Part shown: piece by piece, positions 28,583-39,574 of the stretch | Position numbering within the stretch: the stretch's first letter is position 1 | Layout of the letters: the number at the start of each line of letters is the position of its first letter | DNA from: Prado023 sp963700395 | GTDB lineage: Bacteria; Actinomycetota; Actinomycetes; S36-B12; CAIYMF01 | Length of the DNA: 64,000 nt | Direction of reading: 5' to 3' | Assembly (NCBI GenBank): GCA_963700395.1 | Contig: CAVOXI010000003.1 | Location: 296,835 to 360,834 of the forward strand | Position numbers and translations under genes: made by a program | The notes under the pieces: generated by a model | The model's input: the letters and a program-made list of their open reading frames with translations, nothing else | Database searches by the model: none | Told to the model about the DNA's origin: nothing

Positions 28583-30094
28583 TCAGCGGGCGCCGGCCCG
28601 GGGATCGCGGGGTCGGGGATCGCGGAGCCGGGGTCGCGGAGTCGAGGACCGCGGGGTCGGGGATCGCGGGGTCCCGGGGACCGCGGAGCCCGGGATCGCG
28701 GGGACCGGCTGGCCCGGGGCACGCCGTCCGGCCATCCAGCGCTCACCCGGCCCGGTCGCACGCCCAGCGGCGGCCCGCACCAGCTGCTCCTCCGCGATCT
28801 GGCGCGCCTCGGCGGCCGACCGGTGCAGGATCACGATCGACACGGGACCAGGGGTGGAGTCCACGCGTACCGACGCCAACCCGAGCCGGCGCTCCCAGGG
28901 GCCCCGCGTCACCCCGACCGACTGCGTGCGCGCGTGCGGGATCACCGCCACCCGGCGGGTGAGGAAGCCCCTGCTGGCGGCCAGGACGAGGCCGTCGTGG
29001 GCGACTCCGAGGTTCCTGAACTGCAGCCAGGCGCGGCGGCGGGCAGCGTCCGGGGCAGGGTCGAAGTCCATCGCGCCGGGATCCACCCCGGGCATGACGC
29101 GCGAGATGATCTGGCGGGCCACATCGTGCGGGGCGACGGGCAGCAGCACGTGCTCGTGCTGGCCGCTGTCGTCGGCCTGGAGCCCGGCGACGTTCAGTGA
29201 GACGCGCACCCAGCCCTTGCGTCGCCACAGGAGCGGTTCGGAGATCTCGATCGCCTGGACCCGCCCAGGCGGGACGGTCTGGCTCTGCACGTTGACCAGG
29301 CCGTGCCGCAGGCGCAGTCCGTCGGGCGAGTCGGCGACCGTGAACCCGAAGAACCGGGTGAACTGGCCGAACACCGTGAGCAGCGGCAGGCCACCTGTGA
29401 CCAGGATGAGGAGCAACCCTCCGGGGCCCTCGGTCAGCGTCACGGTGGCCACGATGACGGCCGTGAGGACGAACAGGAGCATGGTCTCGCTGCGAAGCAG
29501 GAGGCTGACCACCAGGTCGCCGGTCGGGACTGTGGCCAGGACAGCTTCCGGGGCCTCCCCGGCGTCGGGGGACATCCCGGCGGCACGGGCGATGATCTCG
29601 GCGCGCAGGGCCTGCGCCTCGGCGTCGGTGAGGTAGGAGAGCAGCACGCGGGAGTCCCCACCCCCCGCCACCTCGATGCGCACCTGGGAGAGCCCGACGA
29701 CCCTGCCCAGCAGGGGGCGGGTCGTGTCGACGCTCTGCAGGCGCGACAGGGTGACCCGACGCTCATTGCGCTGCAGCACCCCGGAGTCGAGCCGGAAGTC
29801 ACCCGACTCGTCGAAGAAGTACTCCGTCCGGGTCCAGGCCAGGTAGTTGAAGCCCAGCGAGACCAGCATCAGCAGGGCCAGGGCGCCGAGCACGAGCGCC
29901 AGCCCCAGGAGCCCACCGAGGTTCGCGGCGACGCTTCGCAGGCCCTCGTTCCCGAAGACGACGAAGGCACCGACGATCACACCCAGGGACCGCACTGAGG
30001 CCACCACCGGCGTCAGTGGGTGGGTCCGGCGCCGTGCGGTTCCCAGGTCGGGAGGTGCGGGACCACCGACCGACCCACCAGGTGGCTGGGTCAC
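28583..30094 (-). CDS. Bacterial PH-domain membrane protein (YdbT-like) with repeat tail
   Basis: The 503-residue membrane protein has several bPH_2 (YdbS/YdbT) domains between helix pairs. Helices occur near residues 35-90 and 200-250. PH-like segments include YFFDESGDFRLDSGVLQRNERRVTLSRLQSVD, whose RLQSVD is a family hallmark, GLRLRHGLVNVQSQTVPPGRVQAIEI, and AASRGFLTRRVAVIPHARTQSV in parts. The last ~60 residues are Pro/Arg-rich, encoded by a 15-base tandem repeat. It overlaps the smaller PH gene by four bases. In Bacillus, YdbS/YdbT-type proteins are linked to antimicrobial resistance; the role here is unknown. Confidence 0.88.
   Translation of the reverse strand: MTQPPGGSVGGPAPPDLGTARRRTHPLTPVVASVRSLGVIVGAFVVFGNEGLRSVAANLGGLLGLALVLGALALLMLVSLGFNYLAWTRTEYFFDESGDFRLDSGVLQRNERRVTLSRLQSVDTTRPLLGRVVGLSQVRIEVAGGGDSRVLLSYLTDAEAQALRAEIIARAAGMSPDAGEAPEAVLATVPTGDLVVSLLLRSETMLLFVLTAVIVATVTLTEGPGGLLLILVTGGLPLLTVFGQFTRFFGFTVADSPDGLRLRHGLVNVQSQTVPPGRVQAIEISEPLLWRRKGWVRVSLNVAGLQADDSGQHEHVLLPVAPHDVARQIISRVMPGVDPGAMDFDPAPDAARRRAWLQFRNLGVAHDGLVLAASRGFLTRRVAVIPHARTQSVGVTRGPWERRLGLASVRVDSTPGPVSIVILHRSAAEARQIAEEQLVRAAAGRATGPGERWMAGRRAPGQPVPAIPGSAVPGTPRSPTPRSSTPRPRLRDPRPRDPRAGAR
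28600..28706. repeat. 15-base tandem repeat, about seven copies
   Basis: Degenerate copies of GGGGATCGCGGGGTC encode the Pro/Arg-rich C-terminal tail of the large PH-domain protein, five residues per unit. Some copies are 14, 16 or 17 bases, so the protein repeat changes register. Confidence 0.75.
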
Positions 30095-30597
30095 AGCCCG
30101 GCACTGCGTTGCTCGCCCCGGGCAGCCAGGCGGTCGCGCAGCCCCGACGCCTCAGCCGGCGGCAGGCCGGGGATCGTGGCGTTCGTGGTGGCTGCCGCGG
30201 TGTGCAGCTGCACGGTCGCGACACCGAGTCGGCGGTCGAGGGGGCCGGCCGTGATGTCGACCAGCTGCATCCGGCCATAGGGGACCACCACCAGACGGCG
30301 GAACATGATCCCACTGGTGACCAGCAGGTCGTCGGCGCGCTCGGCATATCCGAACGACCGCACCCGACGCCCGATCAGCCACCACATCCAGATCAGGGCG
30401 ACCACCCACACGGCCATCAGGATGAGCGCGACAACGCGCGCCTCGGGGATGAGGGCGAGCAGGATCAGCCCCACGAGCAGGACCAGCATCACCAGCGCCA
30501 TGGTGATCCGCCGGGCCGTGGCCAGCCTGGGCGAGACGGGGTGCCAGGCCTCGCCCGGGGGGGCGAATGCGTCGTCGACGGACAGGGGCTCGATCAT
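30091..30597 (-). CDS. Bacterial PH-domain membrane protein (YdbS-like)
   Basis: The 168-residue partner of the larger YdbT-like protein has two adjacent membrane helices (about residues 33-80: MALVMLVLLVGLILLALIP and VVALILMAVWVVALIWMWW). One PH domain follows, with ADDLLVTSGIMFRRLVVVPYGRMQLVDI and RRLGVATVQLHTAAATTNATIPGL in parts. The stop overlaps the start of the next gene (ATGA), so the pair is co-translated. The start is ATG 30597, six bases after TACGCT. Confidence 0.9.
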   Translation of the reverse strand: MIEPLSVDDAFAPPGEAWHPVSPRLATARRITMALVMLVLLVGLILLALIPEARVVALILMAVWVVALIWMWWLIGRRVRSFGYAERADDLLVTSGIMFRRLVVVPYGRMQLVDITAGPLDRRLGVATVQLHTAAATTNATIPGLPPAEASGLRDRLAARGEQRSAGL

Positions 30598-30603
30598 GCG
30601 GCC

Positions 30604-30609
30604 AGCGTA
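30604..30609 (-). promoter_or_regulatory. -10 hexamer TACGCT, leaderless PH-domain operon
   Basis: Ends six bases before ATG 30597. It is back to back with the TAGGGT hexamer at 30621-30626. Confidence 0.55.
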
Positions 30610-30620
30610 GGCCAGCGGCA

Positions 30621-30626
30621 TAGGGT
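30621..30626 (+). promoter_or_regulatory. -10 hexamer TAGGGT, leaderless NuoD-like gene
   Basis: Ends six bases before GTG 30633. With the TACGCT hexamer it fills a 35-base divergent intergenic region. Confidence 0.55.
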
Positions 30627-30632
30627 TGGCTG

Positions 30633-31781
30633 GTGCACCCTGAGCCGGGACCCGGCATCCACCGGCTGGTGGACGCCGCCGCGCTGCCCGGGGACATCGC
30701 CCTCGGGCCGGACCACCCCACCCTCGACGGCATGCCCACGATCTGGCTCGACATCCAGGACGGCGTCGTGGCCTCTGCCGAGTGGATCCCGGGGACCGTC
30801 CATCGTGGCGCCGAGAAGCTCTTCGAGTCCCGCGACTACCGCCAGATCCTCATGCTGGTCGACCGCCACGACTGGCTGTCCGCGTTCTGCTCGGAGATCG
30901 GCGTGGTCGTCGGGGTGGAGCGGGCGCTGGGCCTGACCCCTGCCGAGCGCGCCCAGCACATCCGGATCCTGCTGTGCGAGCTGACCCGGATCGCCCATCA
31001 CCTGGCGTTCCTCGCACCACTTCCCGGCGACCTGCCCGAGTCGTGGCGCGCCCGCGCGTGGGCCTGGCGCACCGAGGTCCTGGACCTGCTCGAGGCGGCC
31101 ACCGGCCATCGGGTGCACCCGATGTTCTGCCAGGTCGGCGGGGTCCGGACGGACGTCGACGGTGCGTGGGTGTCCCAGGTGGCCGCAGCCGCAGCTGCGT
31201 GGTCGGCGCCGGTGCCGGGCGCCGCCCTGGCTTCCGTCGACTGCCCGGAGCTCGGAGCCGTGCTCGACTCGCAGTACGCCGATGTGGCGGTGCTCAGCAC
31301 GGCCCAGGCGGTGGGGTTCGGTGCATCGGGTCCGGTCGCCCGCGCCAGCGGGGTCGATCTCGACCTGCGGCGCGACGACCCCTACCTGCCCTACCCGGCG
31401 TTCGAGGTCCCCATCGGCACCGACGGTGACGCGCGGGCCCGCGTGCGGCTGCTGGTCGACGAGCTCGCGCCCAGCATCGGACTGGTCGCGTGGGCGTGCG
31501 ACCAGCTCGCCGCCTCGGCAGGGGCGCCGGTGGCGGTCCGGCTGCCCAAGGTGGTGCGCGTCCCGGAGGGATCGACCTACACCTGGACCGAGAACCCGAC
31601 CGGGATCAACGGCTACCTGTTGGTCTCCCGCAACGACCGGACACCGTGGCGGTTGAAGCTGCGCAGCGCCGGATTCGGCAACGCAGCCGCCCTGGGTGCG
31701 GCGCTCAGGGGTACGGCGGTCGCCGACCTGGGTGCGGCGATCGCGAGCTTCCTGGTCATCTGCGGGGACGTCGACCGGTGA
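30633..31781 (+). CDS. Orphan NuoD (49 kDa subunit)-like protein
   Basis: The 382-residue paralogue of complex I subunit NuoD and the [NiFe] hydrogenase large subunit is not in a nuo operon. It keeps the family features: GTVHRGAEKLFESRDY, then LSAFCSEIGVVVGVERALG, AERAQHIRILLCELTRIAHHL, GGVRTDVDG and the C-terminal FLVICGDVDR. It is slightly shorter than canonical NuoD and has Ala-rich replacements in the middle. No NuoC, NuoB or electron-transfer partner is nearby; its neighbours are PH-domain proteins. It may be a regulatory or assembly paralogue, or belong to an unlinked complex. Confidence 0.82.
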   Translation: MHPEPGPGIHRLVDAAALPGDIALGPDHPTLDGMPTIWLDIQDGVVASAEWIPGTVHRGAEKLFESRDYRQILMLVDRHDWLSAFCSEIGVVVGVERALGLTPAERAQHIRILLCELTRIAHHLAFLAPLPGDLPESWRARAWAWRTEVLDLLEAATGHRVHPMFCQVGGVRTDVDGAWVSQVAAAAAAWSAPVPGAALASVDCPELGAVLDSQYADVAVLSTAQAVGFGASGPVARASGVDLDLRRDDPYLPYPAFEVPIGTDGDARARVRLLVDELAPSIGLVAWACDQLAASAGAPVAVRLPKVVRVPEGSTYTWTENPTGINGYLLVSRNDRTPWRLKLRSAGFGNAAALGAALRGTAVADLGAAIASFLVICGDVDR

Positions 31782-31842
31782 GCAGCGCGGCCCGGCACGA
31801 GTCGGTCCGCCACCGGTGCGCTCATGCGCCCCGGCGCGTGGG

Positions 31843-32151
31843 TCAGCGCTCGGGGTGCTCGCGCAGGTAGGTGGCGAAGACCGCGACGAACAGCGGCTCC
31901 AGCTCACCGACGCCGCTCCGGCTGAACGCCTGCTTGGCCGCCTCGATCGTCTCGAGGAAGGACCCCGCGGTCTCCCCCAGCGATCCGCCCTCGTCGGCGG
32001 TGGCCGTCAGCGCCGGGGTGTGGGCCATCAGGTCGATGAAGAACTGGAGGTCGTGGTACTGGCGAGCACGCTCGAACGCAGTGTCGCGCAGGTCCTCATA
32101 GGGCCAGTCCTCGAAGGCGAGGTCGGGGTGCAGCGTCGGGTGGTCACTCAT
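31843..32151 (-). CDS. Conserved hypothetical protein
   Basis: A small 102-residue acidic helical protein with no recognised domain. Visible features are LHPDLAFEDWPYEDLRD, a HDLQFFIDLMAHTPAL segment, and a C-terminal helix LEPLFVAVFATYLREH. It is convergent with the NuoD-like gene and begins seven bases after TAGCCT, so it is probably a separate leaderless transcript. Strong third-position GC supports that it is real. Confidence 0.65.
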   Translation of the reverse strand: MSDHPTLHPDLAFEDWPYEDLRDTAFERARQYHDLQFFIDLMAHTPALTATADEGGSLGETAGSFLETIEAAKQAFSRSGVGELEPLFVAVFATYLREHPER

Positions 32152-32158
32152 GGTGGAC

Positions 32159-32164
32159 AGGCTA
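32159..32164 (-). promoter_or_regulatory. -10 hexamer TAGCCT, leaderless small gene
   Basis: Ends seven bases before ATG 32151. It lies between this gene and the end of the folate operon. Confidence 0.5.
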
Positions 32165-32238
32165 GTCCACGGCTGCGACGGGAGGCAGCGAGTCGCCCGG
32201 GCCTCCGCCGACGATCAGCGCGATCGGTGCTCGACGGA

Positions 32239-32739
32239 TCATGACGCAGCGCCGGCCGGACCGGGATCGGACCCGTGGGCCCGCGCGATGGACTCGTCGG
32301 TGTCCTCGGGCAGGCGGCAGTTGTGCTCGAGCCACAGCGACAGCACCGCCAGGATGAAGCCGCCGAGGGAGGCCAGCGCAGCGGCCAGCAGCCGCTCCCG
32401 ACCGGCTGCCACCGCGGTCTCCTGCACCAGCCGCACCGCGACGCCGCCGTACAGCCCGAAGACGACCGACCCGGTGCGCGACCCGGCCAGGGCCAGGGCG
32501 GTCGTCCGAGCAGCCATCAGGGGGGCCATCCGCGGCGCACCCGGCTTGGGGTGCAGCCGGCGCCGGGCCACCACCGCCCATGCCCCCACGAAGCCGGCCA
32601 CCACCCAGATCACCACGACGGCCATCCAGGGAACGGAGGGAAGTCGACCGTTGCCATCGACCCAGGCGGCGAACCCCCACCCGAGCAGGGCTGCGATCCC
32701 AGCGATCCCGAACAACCACGGGATCGACGTCGGCCTCAT
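32239..32739 (-). CDS. DUF3180 membrane protein
   Basis: The 166-residue protein has four predicted helices: IPWLFGIAGIAALLGWGFAA, VPWMAVVVIWVVAGFVGAW, TGSVVFGLYGGVAVRLV and LLAAALASLGGFILAVLSLW. A cytosolic loop holds the conserved KPGAPRMAPLMAARTTALA segment. DUF3180 follows folK in most actinobacteria (Rv3605c in M. tuberculosis). Function unknown. The start overlaps the folK stop by four bases. Confidence 0.9.
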   Translation of the reverse strand: MRPTSIPWLFGIAGIAALLGWGFAAWVDGNGRLPSVPWMAVVVIWVVAGFVGAWAVVARRRLHPKPGAPRMAPLMAARTTALALAGSRTGSVVFGLYGGVAVRLVQETAVAAGRERLLAAALASLGGFILAVLSLWLEHNCRLPEDTDESIARAHGSDPGPAGAAS

Positions 32740-33245
32740 CGCCACCAGGGGCCTCCCTCGAACAGGTCGACGTGCTGGTCGCTGACCGCGGCTGCCCACT
32801 CGGTGACCGTGCGCGCAGGGCCTCCGGCGGGGGCGAGCACGAATCCGGGGTCCACCTCGGACCAGGGGGCCAGGACGAACCTGCGCTCGTGTGCCCGCGG
32901 GTGCGGGAGGGTCAGCTCGGGATCATCGCTGCGCGTGTCGCCGATGCTGAGGATGTCGACGTCGAGGGTGCGCGGCCCCCAGCGGACCTCGCGGACCCTC
33001 CCGGCGGCCTCCTCGAGCTCCTGGGCGAGGGCCAGCAGCGCAGCGGGGTCCAGGGACGAGTCCACGAGGACGACCGCGTTGAGGTAGTCGGGCTGTTCGG
33101 GACCGCCCACGGCTTCTGTGCGCCACAAGCTGGACACGGCGTCCACCCGGATCCCCGGATGGGAGACGAGGCCCGCCACCGCCCCGCGCAGGGCCTCCCG
33201 CGGGTCACCGAGATTGGCGCCGAGGGCGAGGGCGGCCCGGGTCAT
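32736..33245 (-). CDS. folK: 2-amino-4-hydroxy-6-hydroxymethyldihydropteridine diphosphokinase
   Basis: Transfers pyrophosphate from ATP to hydroxymethyl-dihydropterin. The 169-residue HPPK fold has LALGANLGDPREAL, VSSLWRTEAVGGPEQPDYLNAVV (in parts), RWGPRTLDVDIL with the metal-binding DxD, and LPHPRAHERRFVLAPW. The start overlaps the folB stop (ATGA), and its own stop overlaps DUF3180, which shows tight coupling. Confidence 0.95.
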   Translation of the reverse strand: MTRAALALGANLGDPREALRGAVAGLVSHPGIRVDAVSSLWRTEAVGGPEQPDYLNAVVLVDSSLDPAALLALAQELEEAAGRVREVRWGPRTLDVDILSIGDTRSDDPELTLPHPRAHERRFVLAPWSEVDPGFVLAPAGGPARTVTEWAAAVSDQHVDLFEGGPWWR

Positions 33246-33625
33246 CGCGCCCTCGTGATGCTCACCGACACGTCGTCGAAGGGCACCGGGATGGGGGCCT
33301 GGGGCTTGTGCACGGTGATCTTCACGGCCCGCACGTAGTCGAATCCGAGGCAGCGGTCGGCGATCCTGACGGCCACCGTCTCGATCAGGTTCACGGGTGG
33401 CCCCTCGATGACGTCCACCACGACCTGCGCGACTGCGCCGTAGTCCACTGTGTGCCTGAGGTCGTCGGACCTGCCCGCCTTGGAGATGGACAGGACGCCC
33501 AGGACGACGTCGACGCGGAACTCCTGGCCGTCCTGGCGCTCCTCGTCGAACACGCCGTGGAATCCACGGGCGCGCACACCCTTGAGGCTGATCCGGTCGA
33601 GGTCCCGGCTGAATGCGTCGGTCAT
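33242..33625 (-). CDS. folB: Dihydroneopterin aldolase
   Basis: Cleaves dihydroneopterin to hydroxymethyl-dihydropterin. The 127-residue tunnelling fold has ISLKGVRARGFHGVFDEER, FRVDVVLGV, DDLRHTVDYGAVAQVV, NLIETVAVRIADRCL and the C-terminal VKITVHKPQAPIP. As given, the reading frame is open from folP straight into folB, but the real folP frame ends at a TGA overlapping the folB ATG (see the folP entry). It is the second-to-last enzyme gene of the folate operon. Confidence 0.95.
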   Translation of the reverse strand: MTDAFSRDLDRISLKGVRARGFHGVFDEERQDGQEFRVDVVLGVLSISKAGRSDDLRHTVDYGAVAQVVVDVIEGPPVNLIETVAVRIADRCLGFDYVRAVKITVHKPQAPIPVPFDDVSVSITRAR

Positions 33626-34606
33626 GCGTGGCCCCTGGTCGGCTGCGGGTGCGTGGTCGGCGGGGTGGGCGCGGCGTCCGTCGGCGCGGTGGGCGCCGCG
33701 TCGGGCCCGGCGCTGGTCGGCGCGGCCTTGGCGGGCCCGCCGCGGCCCCGCCGCCGGCCCACCGGCGTCTCGCCACGCACCGGCGACGGCGATCGCGTCC
33801 CGCGAGCCCCGAACGTCGTGGACCCGCACCGCCCACGCCCCAGCCGCGGCGGCCAGCGCCGTGACGGCGTCGGTGGCGGCGTCGCGGCCCCCGACCGGCC
33901 GTGGCTGCCCGTGCTCGCCGAGGAGCTCACCGAGGAAGCGCTTGCGGCTCGCCCCGATCAGGACGGGCTGTCCCAGGGCCATCAGCTCGGGGAGGGCTGC
34001 GAGCAGGGCCCAGTTGTGCGCCGAGCGCTTCGCGAACCCCAGACCCGGATCGAGGACGACCCGCGCTGGATCCACCCCGGCCGCCTCGAGCCCGGCCCGG
34101 CGCTCGCCGAGCTCGGCGCAGACGTCGGCGACGACGTCGTCGTAGGTGGCCAGCCGTTCCATGTCCGTCGAATGACCGCGCCAGTGCATGGCGATGTACG
34201 GGACGTCCAGCCCGGCGACGAGTGCGTGCATCGCGGGGTCGGCCAGGCCGCCCGAGACGTCGTTGACCAGGCCGGCGCCGGAAGCGACCGCAGCACCGGC
34301 GACCTCGCTGCGCATCGTGTCGATGCTGACCACCACCCCCTGGGCGACGAGTCGCTCGACGACCGGGATCACCCTGCGCAGCTCCTCGTCGGCCGTGATG
34401 CGGCTCGCGCCCGGCCGTGTGGACTCGCCACCGACATCGATGATGTCGGCGCCGGCAGCCACCTGGTCGAGCGCGTGGTCGACGGCGATGTCGACCTCCA
34501 CGAAGCGGCCACCGTCGGAGAAGGAGTCCGGCGTCACGTTCAGCACGGACATCACCAGCGTGCGCCGCACGCCGGCCAGCGGCTCAGGCAGTCCGCGCGG
34601 GTGCAT
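33622..34606 (-). CDS. folP: Dihydropteroate synthase (one frameshift near the C-terminus)
   Basis: Target of sulfonamides; condenses the pterin pyrophosphate with p-aminobenzoate. Clear motifs are VMSVLNVTPDSFSDGG, GADIIDVGGESTRPG, VSIDTMRSEVA, LVNDVSGG, VVLDPGLGFAKRSAHN, LIGASRKRFLG and VRVHDVRGSRDAI. After RDAGGPAAG, near 33735-33765, a one-base shift in a C/G-rich stretch puts an Arg-rich frame in phase with folB. The other frame keeps nearly every third base G or C, reads as an Ala/Pro/Thr tail and ends in a TGA overlapping the folB ATG. I take that as the true end. Confidence 0.92.
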
Positions 34607-34608
34607 CG

Positions 34609-35219
34609 CTAGGCCTTCAGGATCAGGGACATGACCTCGGCCCGGGTCGCCGGCTCCCGCAGGCCCCCCCGGACAGCGCTGGTGACGGTTCGCGCGCCCG
34701 GCTTGCGCACCCCTCGCATGGACATGCACAGGTGCTCGCACTCGATGACCACGATGACCCCGCGGGGCTGGAGCACCCGCACCATGGCGTCGGCGATCTG
34801 GGTCGTCAGCCGCTCCTGGACCTGCGGGCGCTTGGCGTAGACGTCGACGAGGCGGGCGATCTTGCTCAGGCCTGTGATCCGCCCGTCCCGACTCGGGATG
34901 TAGCCGACGTGGGCAACGCCGTGGAAGGGCACGAGGTGGTGCTCGCACGTGGAGTAGACCTCGATGTCCTTGACCAGGACCAGCTCGTCATGGCCGAGGT
35001 CGAAGGTGGTCGACAGGACGTCGTCGGGCTCCTCGCGCAGCCCGCGGAAGATCTCGGCGTAGCTGCGGGCGACGCGGTCGGGCGTCTCGCGCAGCCCATC
35101 ACGGTCGGGGTCCTCCCCGATCGCGATCAGCAGCTCGCGCACGGCCGCCGAGGCACGCTCGAGGTCGATGGGCTCGGCGATCGACCTGGGATCGAACCCG
35201 TGGACCGGGTCGATCCCGT

Positions 35220-35223
<4 letters not shown>
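34609..35223 (-). CDS. folE: GTP cyclohydrolase I
   Basis: First step of folate synthesis: GTP to dihydroneopterin triphosphate. The 204-residue protein has the zinc ligands in YSTCEHHLVPFHG and IECEHLCMSMRGVRKPGA, plus LSKIARLVDVYAKRPQVQERLT (in parts). Length and motifs are typical of type IA. The GTG start overlaps the ftsH stop by four bases (GTGA), and folP starts two bases after its stop. Confidence 0.97.
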
Positions 35224-37530
<2,307 letters not shown>

Positions 37531-37778
37531 CCTTGCCCGGGTGACCCCGACCGTCCCTCAGGTGAGTCGTGCCGCCCCAGCCCGCCCACACCCGCCGGGC
37601 CGCGCGCCCGTATGTGCGAAACTACACCGATCCACCGACACCGGCCTCCGCGGTTCGCGCTGGGCGTATGGCCTTACGGGATGCTGACACGTATCGACGA
37701 GTGCCGCGGAACGCCCACCGGGTCGGCACGGCGCCCCCGGCGCGGTCCCCACCGGCCGGTGCGGTCCCTTGCTGGGAG

Positions 37779-38330
37779 TCAGCTGTACACGTGCGGGGCC
37801 AGCGTGCCGATCTCGCGCAGGTTGCGGTACTTCTCGGCGTAGTCCAGCCCGTACCCGACGACGAACTCGTTGGGGATGTCGAAACCGATGTACTTGGGCT
37901 CGAGCTCGACCTTGACCGCCTCGGGCTTGCGCAGCATCGTCAGCACCTCGACCGACGCCGCGCCGCGGGCCGTCAGGTTGCGCATCAGCCAGGACAGGGT
38001 CAGGCCCGAGTCGATGATGTCCTCCACGATGAGCACGTGCCGACCGGTGATGTCGGTGTCGAGGTCCTTGAGGATCCGCACGACGCCCGAGGACTTGGTC
38101 GACGACCCGTAGGACGACACAGCCATCCAGTCCATCTGCAGGTGGATGCTCATGGCACGCGCGAGGTCCGCCATGACCATGATCGCGCCCTTGAGCACCC
38201 CGACCAGCAGGACGTCGCGTCCCTCGTAGTCGGCGTCCACCCGGGCGGCCATCTCGCGCAGGCGAGCCTGCAGCGTCTCCTCGTCGATGAGGACCTTCTC
38301 GAGGTCGTTGGCTACGTGTTCGGCGTCCAC
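37779..38330 (-). CDS. hpt: Hypoxanthine-guanine phosphoribosyltransferase
   Basis: Purine salvage enzyme of 183 residues. It has LLVGVLKGAIMVMADL, the PRPP-binding loop VLIVEDIIDSGLTLSWL, and the C-terminal KYIGFDIPNEFVVGYGLDYAEKYRNL. GTG start 38330 lies four bases after the tilS stop. The tilS-hpt-ftsH order is widespread in bacteria and expected here. The 248 bases between hpt and ftsH probably hold the ftsH promoter. Confidence 0.97.
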   Translation of the reverse strand: MDAEHVANDLEKVLIDEETLQARLREMAARVDADYEGRDVLLVGVLKGAIMVMADLARAMSIHLQMDWMAVSSYGSSTKSSGVVRILKDLDTDITGRHVLIVEDIIDSGLTLSWLMRNLTARGAASVEVLTMLRKPEAVKVELEPKYIGFDIPNEFVVGYGLDYAEKYRNLREIGTLAPHVYS

Positions 38331-38334
38331 GGGG

Positions 38335-39574
38335 TCAGACTCTCACAACCACGGCATCGGCCTCCCTGCGGGCACGTCGGGCTCCGGGCAGGGCCACCTC
38401 GGAGCGCGCGGGCGCCCCAGGGTCGAGCAGTGCGGCGACAGCGCGGATGTGCCCGGCGGTCAGCGAGCCCGCAGGGCACCCGGCCTCGACGAGGAACCGA
38501 CGGACCACCCTGTGCACGACCGCCGCCGGCAGCGGCTCGCGATCAGCGCCCAGGGCGGCGACCGGCAGGAGGCGGCGGCGGCCTCCCCGCGCGTCCCGCG
38601 CCCGCGCGCTCAATTCGGGACGGTGTTGCTCCTCTTGCAGCACTTCGTTCCCAAGTTGTTGCCCAGTGTGGAGACCGGCCGGGGTGGCGAGACCGGCCGG
38701 AGCGGGGCGCCCGACCGCGGTGGGGAGCCCGACCGGGGCCGCGGCCGCCCACACCCTGTCGGCCCAGGCGTCCAGTGCGTCGGCGTCCTCCCTGGCGAGG
38801 GTCGCCGTGCGGACCAGCGCGTCGATGATCCCCGGGCCGAGCGCGTCCTCGAGCAGCGGCAGCACCGAACGGCGCACCCGCACCCGGGCGAACCGCTCAT
38901 CCTCGTTGTGCGGATCAGGCCACGGTTCGAGCCGGGGATCGGCCGCCGCGGCCTCCAGCGCAGCCGCGACCACCACCTCGCGCGGCAGGTCGAGCAGGGG
39001 CCGCCGGTAGACCGCTGAACGCCACCGCCATGCCCGCCAGCGATCTCGTGCCCGAGCCGCGGGCGAGGCCGAGCAGCACCGTCTCGGCCTGGTCGTCGCG
39101 GGTGTGGCCCAGCAGCACGGCGGCGGCCGGGGGGAGCCCAGAGAACCCGTCGCCCTCCCCAACCGGGGGGGTGGACATGCTCCCCGCACCCTGACCGCCG
39201 GCACGGCCCACCCCCGCCGCAGCATCCAGGGCGCCATATCGCGCCGAGCGGGCTGCGGCCTCCACCCCGCCGGAGCCCGACCCCCGGGAGACCTCCACCA
39301 CCAGGACGGTCGCATCCGTGCACCCAAGGATGCGCGCCTGCTCAGCGGCACGCGCGGCCACCTCCCCCGAGCCCTCCTGGAGCTGGTGGTCGATGACCAC
39401 GGCCTCGCACAGCAGCCCCAGCTCCGCACCGACGGCGACGGTCGCGGCCGTCAGCGCAAGGGAGTCCGCGCCACCGCTGAGCGCGACGATCACGCGCTCG
39501 CCGGGGTCGAGGTCACCGAGGGCGGCCCTGACCGCCGCGCGCACCGCGGCCCGCGGGGGCCGCCGGGCGCCCAT
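38335..39574 (-). CDS. tilS: tRNA(Ile)-lysidine synthase (one frameshift)
   Basis: Modifies C34 of the tRNA(Ile) CAU anticodon to lysidine, an essential step for AUA decoding. The N-terminal PP-loop is VALSGGADSLALTAA, followed by AVVIDHQLQ, VEAAARSARYGAL and LLGHTRDDQAETVLLGLARGSG (in parts). Near 39012, AVAFSG should run directly into VYRRPLLDLPREVV; a missing base breaks the frame. The C-terminal half continues with NEDERFARVRVRRSVLPLLE. The protein has an insert rich in Gly/Ser/Pro before the HTRDDQ motif. The start overlaps the stop of the DUF2342 gene (ATGA). Confidence 0.92.

Noticed and set aside
26764..28706. CRISPR arrays
   Set aside because: The repeats at 26764 and 28600 are contiguous with no spacers, and no cas gene is present.
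33242..34606. A single bifunctional FolP-FolB protein
   Set aside because: The alternative frame has stronger third-position GC and ends in an ATGA overlap like its neighbours. One indel explains the open frame.
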